From positions 1-64,000 of the forward strand of contig JAHCBA010000014.1 in assembly GCA_019634625.1 (NCBI GenBank): a stretch of DNA of 64,000 nucleotides. Reading direction: 5' to 3'. The notes beneath the pieces are model-generated. The model saw only the letters and a program-made list of their open reading frames with translations. It did no database searches and was not told the origin of the DNA. Shown piece after piece: positions 9,701 to 20,059 of the stretch; position 1 is the stretch's first letter; each line of letters begins with the position of its first letter. Origin of the DNA: Verrucomicrobiia bacterium (GTDB lineage Bacteria; Verrucomicrobiota; Verrucomicrobiia; Limisphaerales; CAIMTB01). The translations under genes and the position numbers were made by a program.

Positions 9701-11675
9701 CTCATGGACCAACGCGCCGGTGGGCACCTACCAGCCGTGGGTGGTGGCCATCGACCGCGAAGGAGCCATCACCCGCCAGGAGTTGCCCGCGTTTCGGGTG
9801 GAACCTCCCAATCAACCGCCCGTCGTTCGCCTGGTCCGGCCCGGTGCAGGCCAGGTCCTCACCGGCCCGACCAACCTCGTGGTGCGCCTCGAGGCTTCCG
9901 ATCCCGACGGAGAGGTCGTCGAAGTCCGCCTGTGGGTGGATGAAACCCTCGCAGGTCATGCGCCGGGGCCGGTGGCGGACCTCGTCCTGACGAACCTGAC
10001 GGACGGCACCTACTGTCTGGCCGGGGAGGTGACCGATAACCGGGGGGCAACGGTCCGGACCGAGGCGGTCTGCATCACGGTGGTCACGCGGGCGGAGCGG
10101 TATCGGATGGTGGACCTCGGCGCGTGGACGGGCACGCGGGACAGCCGGGCGGAAGCGATCAACGTCCATGGCGAGGTGACCGGGTATGCGCCCATGGGCG
10201 ACGTGGCGGACAAAGCCTTTGGAATGGCCCATCATCCGGTCCTGGGGACCCGGTTCCAGTTCATGCCGGACCCGGTGGGGGCGGCGCCGTCTTCCATTGT
10301 CCGCACCTACGGGTTCGCCATCAACCGGCATGGCGAGGTGGCGGGGTTCGCCTCCGGCATTGGGGATCAGGATGTGGCGGTCCGGTTCGGCGTTGCCGGA
10401 TCCGAAATCCTGGGATCCCTGGACGGCTCCGGGGGCCGTGCGACGGCGCTGGGGATCAATGATCGGGGCGACGTCGTGGGGCGGAGTTACGCCGACCTGG
10501 GCGAGGGTCCACGCACGCTGGCCTTTGTGGTTCAGGACGGCGTCATGCGTGCGCTGCCCGCCGCCGGGGTGGGCACCAGCGAGGCGGTCGCCATCAACGA
10601 TCAAGGATGGATTGCCGGCACCATGGAAGGCATTGGAGGTCGCCAGGCGTTTCTTTACGAGGCGGGCTCCGGGGCGGCGGCGTTGACGGGCCTGGGATTG
10701 CCCGGCCCGGGCTACGCCGCCAGCGAGGCGACGTCCATCAATCGGCACCGGCAGGTGGCCGGGGCGGCCTGGCCCCTTCAGGGCGAACGCCGCGCCTTCA
10801 TTCATGCGGACGGGGCGTGGCGGGCGCTGGGATCGCTGGGCGGGGGATCCGGAGTGGCCCTGGATCTCAACGACCACGGCCTCGTGGTGGGGCACAGCAT
10901 CAATTACCGGACCGAACGCCACGCCTGCCTGTGGATCGACGACGTGGCCCATGACCTCAACCACCTCGTCGTCGGCCCGGCCCCGCTGCGCCTGATCGAG
11001 GCCACCGGGATCAATGACCGGGGTTGGATCGTCGCCTGGGGCGTCCGCGTGGTGGGCAACCAGGAGCAGCGCCGCGCCGCCCTGTTGCTGCCGTCTCCCG
11101 CCGTCGCCACGCCCGATCCCCCGGTACTGAACCGGCAGACCGGCCTGTTCGAACAACGCGTGTCCTTCCAGGTGCCCGGCCCAAACCCGCACCCGGTGGC
11201 GCGCCTGCTGCTGGGCGACCTGCCGCCGGGCATCGAGTTCCGCCAGGCCCGGAACGGTGCGGACGGTCCCTACGTCGAGGCTGAGGGGCCTTGGGAGCCG
11301 GGCGATGTCGTGTCGTTCGTGCTCGAGTATTACGCAGCGGATCGCCGGCCGTTCACGCCCCCGATCCTGTTGGCGGATCTGACGCCTCCCGCGGTGCTCG
11401 CGGAGGCGGGAGCAGGAACGCCGGTGGTCACCCGGGTGCTGCGGTTGCGTGACGGGGCGGTGCTGGTCGAGTTCCCCACGCTGGCCGGCCGGGAGTACAT
11501 CGTGGAAACCAGTGATGACGCCGAGCGCTGGTGGACCGTTTCGCCGCCGCTCGCGGGCACCGGTCAGCGGGTTCAGTGGTTGGACCAGGGCCCGCCCAAG
11601 ACACCGCCCCTGACCACGGCGCAACGATTCTACCGGGTGTTCCTGGTACCCGGGACGGCGGACAAACAGCCATGA
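6792..11675 (+). CDS. Giant secreted repeat protein: 14 propeller-like repeats, four Ig-like domains, HAF repeats
   Basis: A 1,627-residue exported protein with a signal peptide (RWLLAAAGLMLGGARGGQAE). Residues about 35-720 hold 14 repeats of roughly 50 residues, each with a VGGxFxxAGG core followed by a xLARWDGxxW strand. This resembles Rax2/delta-60 beta-propeller repeats, and 14 would fit two seven-bladed propellers. Four Ig-like domains follow, each opening PPxVxLxxP. Next come seven HAF-like repeats (AINxxGEVxGxA). The C-terminus carries the REYIVETSDDAERWW...FYRVF domain common at the ends of verrucomicrobial secreted proteins. The ATG at 6792 precedes the signal peptide. The next gene overlaps its stop (ATGA). 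Codons end mostly in G, unlike the C-ending codons of plus-strand neighbours. Probably a cell-surface or secreted binding protein; the ligand is unknown. Confidence 0.85.
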   Translation: MNTLSRWDFSRWLLAAAGLMLGGARGGQAEEESRWSRGFGEPGLTSAVHAMIADGNRVFVGGDFGLRLWDGQAWNGVGGDVDGAVYALARVEEGIVVGGRFDRVGSVVARNIALWDGQRWHPLGSGVDAPVFAVAGGLGTVVATGNFREAGGVPVRFVARWEFGEWHALEGDEAEGLDSSGEAIALGPGGEVVVAGWFTEAGGVPALGVAEWDGTTWSAWGDGLEREGLAGPMPGQGLALGRDDEGWWVAGQFVRAGGVTVNHVARWDGHAWSALGDGLLGPPGSPNTQVTALVRTREGWVAAGEFARSGDRPVVGLARWDGAAWQPRADDGEPQGGVSRLATTSDGALYLGGRFTRLGAAVTGLGIARFREGRFEALGDGVVGSVLTLVPDGDEAVLAGGQFAHGGGQVLGGVGRWTGNRWEALGEGVEGVVHAATRLADGSVVVGGGLESAGGEAVRGLARWDGRSWSGWDPPLGGPNVEVTALAPAGAGFFVGGGFTEAGGIPTRNVGYWNGSAWESLGTPEVQGVNGRVETLVVQGDDLFVGGWFTEAGGQPATGLARWRRLEGRWEGSTGLDPFVGSETVAVHALAPWQGGIVLGGRFRVAGDGGTAGHLAFWDGQHVGPVNGRIEVSLGGPVHALAVDGADLYVGGNFEQAGGALAPGVARWNAAGGWASLEEGIASPVRALAVAARRLVAGGEFQRAGRVPSHGLAEWRIEATEPALIWTSPSPGAVVPAGEPIPMQVDLLRLDPATVARVEFYRGLAVLGSASEPPFAWTWTTARPGEHELRAVAVHGDGRTVESGVRRVIVAPPLDNLPPQVSLVSPTNQQVLVRGEPWTLQATALDLDGEVVRVEFLVGQEQVGVATRAPYRVPGPPRAAGVHEAWARAHDDAGAVGVSPRVRFVVREPNLPPIVEFIAPREPVYEQPAPVVFVARAEDYDGELLSVEFGVDDRVLVQLPPRPDWAEYRYSWTNAPVGTYQPWVVAIDREGAITRQELPAFRVEPPNQPPVVRLVRPGAGQVLTGPTNLVVRLEASDPDGEVVEVRLWVDETLAGHAPGPVADLVLTNLTDGTYCLAGEVTDNRGATVRTEAVCITVVTRAERYRMVDLGAWTGTRDSRAEAINVHGEVTGYAPMGDVADKAFGMAHHPVLGTRFQFMPDPVGAAPSSIVRTYGFAINRHGEVAGFASGIGDQDVAVRFGVAGSEILGSLDGSGGRATALGINDRGDVVGRSYADLGEGPRTLAFVVQDGVMRALPAAGVGTSEAVAINDQGWIAGTMEGIGGRQAFLYEAGSGAAALTGLGLPGPGYAASEATSINRHRQVAGAAWPLQGERRAFIHADGAWRALGSLGGGSGVALDLNDHGLVVGHSINYRTERHACLWIDDVAHDLNHLVVGPAPLRLIEATGINDRGWIVAWGVRVVGNQEQRRAALLLPSPAVATPDPPVLNRQTGLFEQRVSFQVPGPNPHPVARLLLGDLPPGIEFRQARNGADGPYVEAEGPWEPGDVVSFVLEYYAADRRPFTPPILLADLTPPAVLAEAGAGTPVVTRVLRLRDGAVLVEFPTLAGREYIVETSDDAERWWTVSPPLAGTGQRVQWLDQGPPKTPPLTTAQRFYRVFLVPGTADKQP

Positions 11676-12739
11676 CACCCCCCGCTGCATCCATCATGAA
11701 CGCCCTCCCGCCCGGCCTGCTGACCCTCGGACTCGTGGCCGCCTTCGGCCTGGCACCAACCGATCTTCACGCCAGCGAAGGGCAACGCCACCGGATCGGG
11801 ATCAACACCCGGATCGCATTCCGCGTGGAGGCCACGTTCCGAAACCTCGGCGAGTATCGCAGCCCGATGAACCCCGGTCCGGAGCGTGGCGGCGGCACGG
11901 ACCGGTTCTACGAGGACGGCTTCGTTCGCGTGGATGCTTCAGGCAACGCCGATGGCGGAACCTGGTACTGGGGTTACGAGGATTCCGAACGCCAGGTCGT
12001 GGGCGACACCGTGCAGATGCAGGTCCTCGAGGCTCCGGGCGGATTGACGTCGTCGGTCCACGACGATCCACATGCCGGAGTGGAACTGCGGTATGGCTAC
12101 GTGTGGCGATCGGATCCTCGCGCCCTCTGGCTCCTGGAGGCCGCCCTCGGCTGGACGGAGTTCGACTTCACCGACCGGCGGACGCTGACGGGACCGGCCC
12201 GGCGGACCGTCGATACCTTCCCGCTCGACGGCGTGGTGCCGCCCTGGGCCGCGCCGGCGGAACCCTACTCCGGGTCCTTCGCGGGGCCCGGCCCGATTCT
12301 GGGCGATGCGCCGATCCGGACTTCCGAGACACGACCCGACGGCCTGGTGCTGGAGGGGGAACGCCGGTTGCGGACGAGCCTGGGCACGCTGCGCCTTGGG
12401 CCGGCCGTCGAGGTGCCGTGGACGGAGCAGTGGTCGGCCCAGTTCGGCGCCGGATTGGCCCTGGCGTTGGCGGACGGCGAATTCACCCGGTCGGAGACCT
12501 TGTCCCCCTGGGCCGGGCCTCCGGTGCGACGGTCGGGTGGAACCTCCGACACGGAGTTCCTGGTGGGGGCGTACGCGGAGGGGTTGGTCCATGTCACATG
12601 GCCCCGCGGGTTCGGCCTGTTCGCCGGAGCGCAATACCAGTATCTCCCAGATTTCCGGCAGGCATTGGAGGGACAGGAAGCTGTCGTGCGGTTCAGCCGC
12701 GGGTTTTTCCTGATCGCGGGCCTGCGTTACGGGTTTTGA
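11672..12739 (+). CDS. Putative outer-membrane beta-barrel protein
   Basis: 355 residues; the start codon overlaps the stop of the giant repeat protein (ATGA), so the two are probably translationally coupled. A signal peptide ends near ...APTDLHA; the second ATG (11696) would place it more typically. The mature part alternates polar and hydrophobic residues (VELRYGYVWRSDPRALWLLEAALGW, cut here into strands) and ends in a strand terminating with Phe (LRYGF), as expected for a BAM-inserted beta-barrel. No family can be named with certainty. The coupling suggests it anchors, exports or displays the upstream repeat protein, which is an inference. Confidence 0.7.
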   Translation: MTPPAASIMNALPPGLLTLGLVAAFGLAPTDLHASEGQRHRIGINTRIAFRVEATFRNLGEYRSPMNPGPERGGGTDRFYEDGFVRVDASGNADGGTWYWGYEDSERQVVGDTVQMQVLEAPGGLTSSVHDDPHAGVELRYGYVWRSDPRALWLLEAALGWTEFDFTDRRTLTGPARRTVDTFPLDGVVPPWAAPAEPYSGSFAGPGPILGDAPIRTSETRPDGLVLEGERRLRTSLGTLRLGPAVEVPWTEQWSAQFGAGLALALADGEFTRSETLSPWAGPPVRRSGGTSDTEFLVGAYAEGLVHVTWPRGFGLFAGAQYQYLPDFRQALEGQEAVVRFSRGFFLIAGLRYGF

Positions 12740-12874
12740 GCGGCATCGGAGCGGAGCCGCCGTGGAGGAGTGACGTCCGGGTTGGTCGGAACGTACCGCC
12801 CGCCGGCGCACGTTCGGGTGCCCGAATCGCCGTTGACCGCCACCGCGAGGGTCCCGCATGGTCCCAAACGTTCT

Positions 12875-14218
12875 ATGGCGCCTCATTCCTGCCGGTTCGG
12901 TCCTGACCTTCCCCCCGCTCCGCCCGCCCACCGTGGCCGGCGCACCGAACGCCCCCCCCTTCCCCGATCGTGCCCCTTCCGATCCGTCCTGTCCGCATTC
13001 CTCCTGCTCGCCGTCACCCTCCCGGGACGCACCGAGGTGATCTACGACAACTTCGCCAACACCCTTGTCTCGTTTGTCTCCCGCCCCGAGGAATTCGGCG
13101 ACGAAATCCGCTTCGCCGGCTCGGCCCGCGTCATCACCGCGATGACCTTCGAGGTCGTCGGCGAACGGGACCTCCCCTCCGAGGCGCGGGCCGTCTTCCG
13201 CATCTATCGCAACAACGGCCCGATTCCGGCTCCGCCCGATCCCGCCATCCCCACTCCCGGCGAACTTCTCTACGAAAGCCACCCGATTCCCCTTCTTCCC
13301 GGCATTCAGACCCTCCGAATCACGGACATCGACGTTCCGGTGCCCAACGTGGTGGTCTGGACCGTCGAGTTCCTCAACACCCCGGCCCTGGCCGGAGAAC
13401 GCGCCGGTCTTCAGGTCTATTTTCCACCCACCGTCGGCAGGACCTTCCGCGACTACTGGGTGCGCGACCCTGACTCCTTCCGCCTCTACCTCCTGGGCGA
13501 CGGATTGCCCGCGGCCTTCGGCGCCCGGTTCGAAGCCCAACCGGACCCGCCCGTGCTCGTCACTGCCGCCGCTCATCCCGATGGCCGCCCGCTCCTGACC
13601 ATCACCGGTCCGATCGGCTCGGAGCACATTCTCGAGGCATCCTCCGATTCCCAAAACTGGCGCGCCCTCGGCATCGTCAGCCTGGCCACCACCAATGCCT
13701 CCAGCTTCCTCGCGGACAGCGTCCCCAACGGCACCGAACAATTCTACCGGACCCGCCCATCCCCCTTCCCCGGCCGCACCGTTCTGGTGAAAGGCATCCA
13801 GCGTTCCGAATCCGGCGCCTCCCTCCTCACTCTCGAAGGTCCCGCCGGTTCCGAAACGGTCGTCGAGGCGTCGCCCGACGGCCGGCAGTGGCGCCCCCTC
13901 GACATCGTCCGCTTTCCGCAACCCATCGTCACCTACGAGGACGCCACCCCTCCCTCCGGCCAGCTCCGTCTCTATCGCACGCGCCGTCCGCAACACTTCG
14001 GCGCCCTCTACCTCATCCGCAGTGTGGTGCCCCAATCCGACGGCTCGGCCATCCTGACCGCCATCGGCCGTCCGAGCATCCAGTCGGTCACCGTCGAGGC
14101 CACCAGCGACTACCAAACCTGGTCCCCGGTGGGAACCATCCGCTTTGACACCGAGGAGGCGACGTTCGTCGATCCCAGCCCGGCGGCGTCCGGACGCATC
14201 TACCGCCTGCGCATCTAA
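12875..14218 (+). CDS. Secreted protein with three C-terminal tandem repeats
   Basis: A 447-residue protein. The hydrophobic stretch SVLSAFLLLAVTLP is probably the signal peptide, but it sits about 35 residues in, so the start is uncertain. The N-terminal domain (about 55-220) begins EVIYDNFANT and reads like the PEP-CTERM-type 'choice of anchor' domain of exported proteins. Three repeats of about 70 residues follow, each with the pattern LxxxGPxGSExxxEASxDxxxWxxL ... FYRTR. This is the same module that ends the giant protein upstream. The C-terminus is YRLRI. Function unknown; the domain style suggests a surface or secreted protein. Codon use is C-ending, so it lies outside the G-rich segment. 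Confidence 0.65.
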   Translation: MAPHSCRFGPDLPPAPPAHRGRRTERPPLPRSCPFRSVLSAFLLLAVTLPGRTEVIYDNFANTLVSFVSRPEEFGDEIRFAGSARVITAMTFEVVGERDLPSEARAVFRIYRNNGPIPAPPDPAIPTPGELLYESHPIPLLPGIQTLRITDIDVPVPNVVVWTVEFLNTPALAGERAGLQVYFPPTVGRTFRDYWVRDPDSFRLYLLGDGLPAAFGARFEAQPDPPVLVTAAAHPDGRPLLTITGPIGSEHILEASSDSQNWRALGIVSLATTNASSFLADSVPNGTEQFYRTRPSPFPGRTVLVKGIQRSESGASLLTLEGPAGSETVVEASPDGRQWRPLDIVRFPQPIVTYEDATPPSGQLRLYRTRRPQHFGALYLIRSVVPQSDGSAILTAIGRPSIQSVTVEATSDYQTWSPVGTIRFDTEEATFVDPSPAASGRIYRLRI

Positions 14219-14232
14219 CTCAGCCCACTGAC

Positions 14233-15348
14233 TCAGCCCAACCCGATCACCCGACGCACCGCGTCCCGGGTCGGCGCCACCACCGTCGGGCGGTAATCCG
14301 CCTGCTTCAACGCCGTGTCAGGATCCTTCAGACCGTGTCCGGTCATCGTGGCCGTCACCACACTGCCGGCCGGGATCTGACCGGCCTTGGCACATCGGAT
14401 CAACCCCGCCAGGGGCGCTGCGCACGCCGGCTCCACAAAAACGCCCTCCATCCGGGCCACCCGGCGGTAGGCGTCCAGGATCTCCTCGTCGGTCACCTTG
14501 TCGATGCGTCCCGAAGACGCGCGCACCGCCTCAACCGCCCCCTCCCAGCTGGCCGGGTTTCCAATCCGGATCGCCGTCGCCACGGTCTGCGGGTCCGCCA
14601 CCGGCTTGCCGTCCACAATCGGCGCCGCCCCCGCCGCCTGCCAGCCGAACATGCGGGGCAGCCGGTCGGCCATGCCGGCCGCATGGTACTCCCGGAACCC
14701 GCGCCAGTACGCCGTGATGTTGCCCGCATTGCCGACCGGCAGGAAATGGAAGTCGGGCGCCCGCCCCAACTGGTCGCAGATCTCGAACGCCGCCGTCTTC
14801 TGGCCCTCGATCCGCACCGGATTGATGCTGTTGACCACCTCCACCTCTCCAGTCTCCCCCAGCTCGCGGACAATCCGCAGCGCCTCGTCGAAGTTGCCCT
14901 CGATGGCAATGGTCGTGGCCCCGTACATCAGCGCCTGCGCCAGCTTTCCCAACGCGATGTTGCCGTGCGGCAGCACCACCACACACCGCAGCCCGCCCCG
15001 CGCCGCGTACGCCGCCGCACTGGCCGAGGTGTTCCCCGTGCTCGCGCAAATCACCGCCTGCGACCCACGTTCCTTCGCCTTCGAAACCGCCACCGTCATC
15101 CCCCGGTCCTTGAACGACGCCGTCGGATGCGTGGCCTCGTACTTGAGGTGCAGCTCGAAGTCCCACCCCATCTCCCGCACCAGCCGGTCCGCCCGGATCA
15201 ACGGCGTGTTGCCCTCCAGCAGGGTCACCACCGGCGTCGCGTCGCTCACCGGCAAACGCGAACGATAGCGGTGAATGATGCCCTGCCACGCCGGTGGAGG
15301 CGGGGTCATCTCAAAGGTCGATTTCACGGAAGATTGCGTCCCACTCAC
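14233..15348 (-). CDS. thrC: Threonine synthase
   Basis: A 371-residue PLP enzyme that converts O-phospho-L-homoserine to threonine in the cytoplasm. The PLP-binding lysine is K80 in SFKDRGM; the substrate and phosphate loops [15 protein letters not shown] and [12 protein letters not shown] match the short threonine synthase class. The start codon overlaps the hom stop by four bases (ATGA), so hom and thrC are translationally coupled. Together with Hom it completes the branch from aspartate semialdehyde to threonine apart from homoserine kinase, which is not in this window. Confidence 0.96.
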   Translation of the reverse strand: MSGTQSSVKSTFEMTPPPPAWQGIIHRYRSRLPVSDATPVVTLLEGNTPLIRADRLVREMGWDFELHLKYEATHPTASFKDRGMTVAVSKAKERGSQAVICASTGNTSASAAAYAARGGLRCVVVLPHGNIALGKLAQALMYGATTIAIEGNFDEALRIVRELGETGEVEVVNSINPVRIEGQKTAAFEICDQLGRAPDFHFLPVGNAGNITAYWRGFREYHAAGMADRLPRMFGWQAAGAAPIVDGKPVADPQTVATAIRIGNPASWEGAVEAVRASSGRIDKVTDEEILDAYRRVARMEGVFVEPACAAPLAGLIRCAKAGQIPAGSVVTATMTGHGLKDPDTALKQADYRPTVVAPTRDAVRRVIGLG

Positions 15349-16697
15349 AAAAACGTCTCCACCCGGAACAGCGCCGGTTCCGCCTTCACCACCGGCAGAC
15401 GCCGGATCGCCCGGATCGCCAGGTCCACCGCCGATCGCCGGGCATCATGCAGCATGAAGATCAGCGGCACACTCTCCCCCTCGTGCCCTTCAGGTTGAAT
15501 CACCGACGAAATCCCGATCTGCTGCCGCGCCAGGATCGCCGCCACCCGGGCCAGCACCCCCGGCCGGTCCGTCACCCAAAGCCTCAGGTAGTGGCTCGAC
15601 ACCACCTCCCCCGCCGGAAGCACCGCCCCGTTCCGTTCGTGGGGCACAAACGGCGGCACCCGGTCGTGCGCCCCGCACCTCATGTCCAGGGCCGCGTCCG
15701 CCAGATCGCTCAGCACCGCGCTGGCCGTCGCCTCCCGACCCGCCCCGCGCCCGTAAAACAGCGTGTCCCCCACAATGTCGCCCCGCAGGAACACCGCGTT
15801 GTACACCCCGCCCACACTGGCCAGCACATGACCGTTCGGCACCAGCGTCGGCCCCACCGTGACGCTGACCCGGGGCCCGGACACCGTCCCCCTTCGCCCG
15901 CGGCCGGCACCCCGCCCGCTCCGTGGCGCGTCCACCGGCTTGATCGCCGACAACAGCTTGATCGTGTATCCGAGCTGCTCCGCAAACTCCATGTCCAGGG
16001 GCGTGATCCCGCGGATCCCCTCCACCGCCACCTCGCGCACATCCACCCAGAACCCGTGCGCCAGCGAGGCCAGAATCCCCGTCTTGTGCAACGCATCCGT
16101 CCCGTCCACATCCAGCGACGGTTCCGCCTCCGCATACCCCAGCCGCTGCGCATCCGCCAGCACCGCCTCGAACTCCCCCCGCTCCTCCCGCATCCGCGTC
16201 AGGATGTAATTGCAGGTCCCGTTCAGAATTCCGAACGCCCGGGTGATGCGGTTCCCAATGAGGGCCTCGCGCAGCACCTTGATGATCGGAATGCCCCCCG
16301 CCACGCTGGCCTCGTAATACAACCCGGTCCCCGCCGACCTCGCCGCCGCGAACAACTCCTCCCCATGAGCCGACAAGAGGGCCTTGTTCGCCGTCACCAC
16401 CGGTTTCCCCGATCGAAGCGCCTCCAGCACCATGTCCCGCGCCTGGGTGACCCCTCCCACCAGCTCCACCACGATGTGCGTCTCCGGATCCGCCACCGCC
16501 TGTCGCCAGTCCGTCGAAATCGCCTTCCGATCCACCGCCAGATTCCGCGGCTTCCGGGCATCCCGCACCACCACCCGATGCACCTTCAAGGCCAATCCCA
16601 AACGCGACGCCATCAGCGCACCGTTCCGATGCACCGCGTCCACCACCCCGCCCCCCACCGTCCCCGCACCCAGTATCGCCACGTTCACCTGCCGCAT
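15345..16697 (-). CDS. hom: Homoserine dehydrogenase
   Basis: 450 residues; reduces aspartate semialdehyde to homoserine with NAD(P)H. The nucleotide-binding loop GAGTVGGG lies at 10-17, followed by VTANKALL and NGTCNYIL, both diagnostic. An ACT domain (about 365-450, [20 protein letters not shown]) is the usual site of threonine feedback inhibition. A Gly/Arg-rich insertion ([12 protein letters not shown]) in the middle is unusual and may be a surface loop. The start at 16697 gives [15 protein letters not shown], the normal N-terminus. thrC follows with a 4-bp overlap. No aspartokinase domain is present. Confidence 0.96.
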   Translation of the reverse strand: MRQVNVAILGAGTVGGGVVDAVHRNGALMASRLGLALKVHRVVVRDARKPRNLAVDRKAISTDWRQAVADPETHIVVELVGGVTQARDMVLEALRSGKPVVTANKALLSAHGEELFAAARSAGTGLYYEASVAGGIPIIKVLREALIGNRITRAFGILNGTCNYILTRMREERGEFEAVLADAQRLGYAEAEPSLDVDGTDALHKTGILASLAHGFWVDVREVAVEGIRGITPLDMEFAEQLGYTIKLLSAIKPVDAPRSGRGAGRGRRGTVSGPRVSVTVGPTLVPNGHVLASVGGVYNAVFLRGDIVGDTLFYGRGAGREATASAVLSDLADAALDMRCGAHDRVPPFVPHERNGAVLPAGEVVSSHYLRLWVTDRPGVLARVAAILARQQIGISSVIQPEGHEGESVPLIFMLHDARRSAVDLAIRAIRRLPVVKAEPALFRVETFL

Positions 16698-16758
16698 AAG
16701 GGACGCGCAGCCTGCCGTGTCCCCCGCCACGCCAGCAAACGGAAAAACGGCGCCAACC

Positions 16759-17760
16759 TCACCTCCCGCTCCGCGCCTGAAATCGTGACCGCGCCGCCAA
16801 CTGCTCCCACAGGTGCCGCTCCTCCTCACCGACTTCGCCCGGCATCTCGATGCCGATGACGACGTACAAATCGCCCCGCGTCCCACCGTCACCCCGTGGC
16901 AATCCCCGTCCGCGCAGTCGCAACTGCTGACCCGCCTTCGACCCCGGCGGCACCCGCAACGAAACCGGCCCCTCGAGCGTCTGCACCGGCACCGTCGCTC
17001 CAAGCACCGCCTCCCAGGGTGCCACCGGAAGATCCACCGTCAGGTCCCCCTCGCCTCCTTCGCGCACCCGGAAGTCAGGGTGCTTCGCCAGGCGCACCCG
17101 CAGGTAGAGATCCCCGGGCAGGGAGCCGGGCCGATGCTCCCCCTTGCCCGCCACCCGGATCCGTTGCCCTTCCCGAACCCCCGGCGGAATCCGCACCTGG
17201 AACCGTGTCGCCTCGCTCCGTCCCTCCCTGCCGTTTCCCCGCTGCTGGGTGATAGTCCGCACCGACCCGTGCAATACCTCGTCGAGCGCCACCATCATGT
17301 CGCTCTCCAGATCCCGACCCCGCCCGCGCCCTTCCCCCACCGATTCCTCGAACCCCTCGAACACGCCCCCTCCCCGCGCCCGTCCCCCGAACAACGCCTC
17401 GAAAAAATCGCTGAATCCCGTCCCCCCAAAGTGAAACTCGCCCCCCGCCTCCTGATCCATCCTTCCATGCCCCTGACGTCCCCGGCCCCGCCGTGCACCC
17501 CACCCGGGCGGCGGCCGAAACTCGCTGCCGGCCTTCCAGTTGGCCCCCAGTCGGTCGTACTTCCTCCGGTTCTCCGGCTGTCCCAGCACCTCGTACGCCT
17601 CGTTGATCTCCTTGAACCGATCCTCCGCCCCCCGCTTGTCCTTCGCCACGTCCGGGTGAAACTCCCTCGCCAGCCGGCGAAACGCGCGCTTGATCTCCTC
17701 GTCGCTCGCCCCCCGCGGCACCCCCAGCACCGCGTAATAGTCTTTGAACTCCACCGGCAT
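16759..17760 (-). CDS. DnaJ C-terminal domain co-chaperone (CbpA type)
   Basis: 333 residues starting MPVEFKDYYAVLGV, with a J domain containing HPD at 35-37, a Gly/Phe/Arg-rich linker, and two DnaJ C-terminal substrate-binding domains. The cysteine-rich zinc domain of DnaJ is absent, so it is a type B (CbpA-like) Hsp70 co-chaperone that stimulates DnaK ATPase activity. An alternative ATG four codons upstream (17772) is possible; 17760 matches the usual family N-terminus and is preceded by a G-rich stretch. It lies between the helicase and hom on the same strand, with no obvious functional link. Confidence 0.93.
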   Translation of the reverse strand: MPVEFKDYYAVLGVPRGASDEEIKRAFRRLAREFHPDVAKDKRGAEDRFKEINEAYEVLGQPENRRKYDRLGANWKAGSEFRPPPGWGARRGRGRQGHGRMDQEAGGEFHFGGTGFSDFFEALFGGRARGGGVFEGFEESVGEGRGRGRDLESDMMVALDEVLHGSVRTITQQRGNGREGRSEATRFQVRIPPGVREGQRIRVAGKGEHRPGSLPGDLYLRVRLAKHPDFRVREGGEGDLTVDLPVAPWEAVLGATVPVQTLEGPVSLRVPPGSKAGQQLRLRGRGLPRGDGGTRGDLYVVIGIEMPGEVGEEERHLWEQLAARSRFQARSGR

Positions 17761-17935
17761 GGCCCCCGCCATTCAACGCCCCCATGCCCCCCAATTGCAA
17801 TCCGCCCGATACCCGACCGCCACAACAACCCGCCAAGCCGGGTTCCACAAGGCGGGCCATCGACTCGCGCCATCGCCGGAAGCCCCACTCCCCATTCGCA
17901 ATTCCCCCTCAGCCCTCAGCCTTCAGGTCCCAGGT

Positions 17936-17985
17936 TTCAGCCTTCAGCCTTCAGCCTTCAGCCTTCAGGTTTCAGGTTTCAGGTT

Positions 17986-17998
<13 letters not shown>
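17936..17998 (+). repeat. Heptamer tandem array (TTCAGSY)
   Basis: Nine uninterrupted 7-bp units: TTCAGCC four times, TTCAGGT three times, then TTCAGGC and TTCAGCC. Degenerate units extend left to about 17908. The array includes the last codons and the TGA stop of the helicase gene, so array drift would alter the helicase C-terminus. Confidence 0.85.
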
Positions 17999-20052
<2,054 letters not shown>

Positions 20053-20059
20053 CCCCGGA

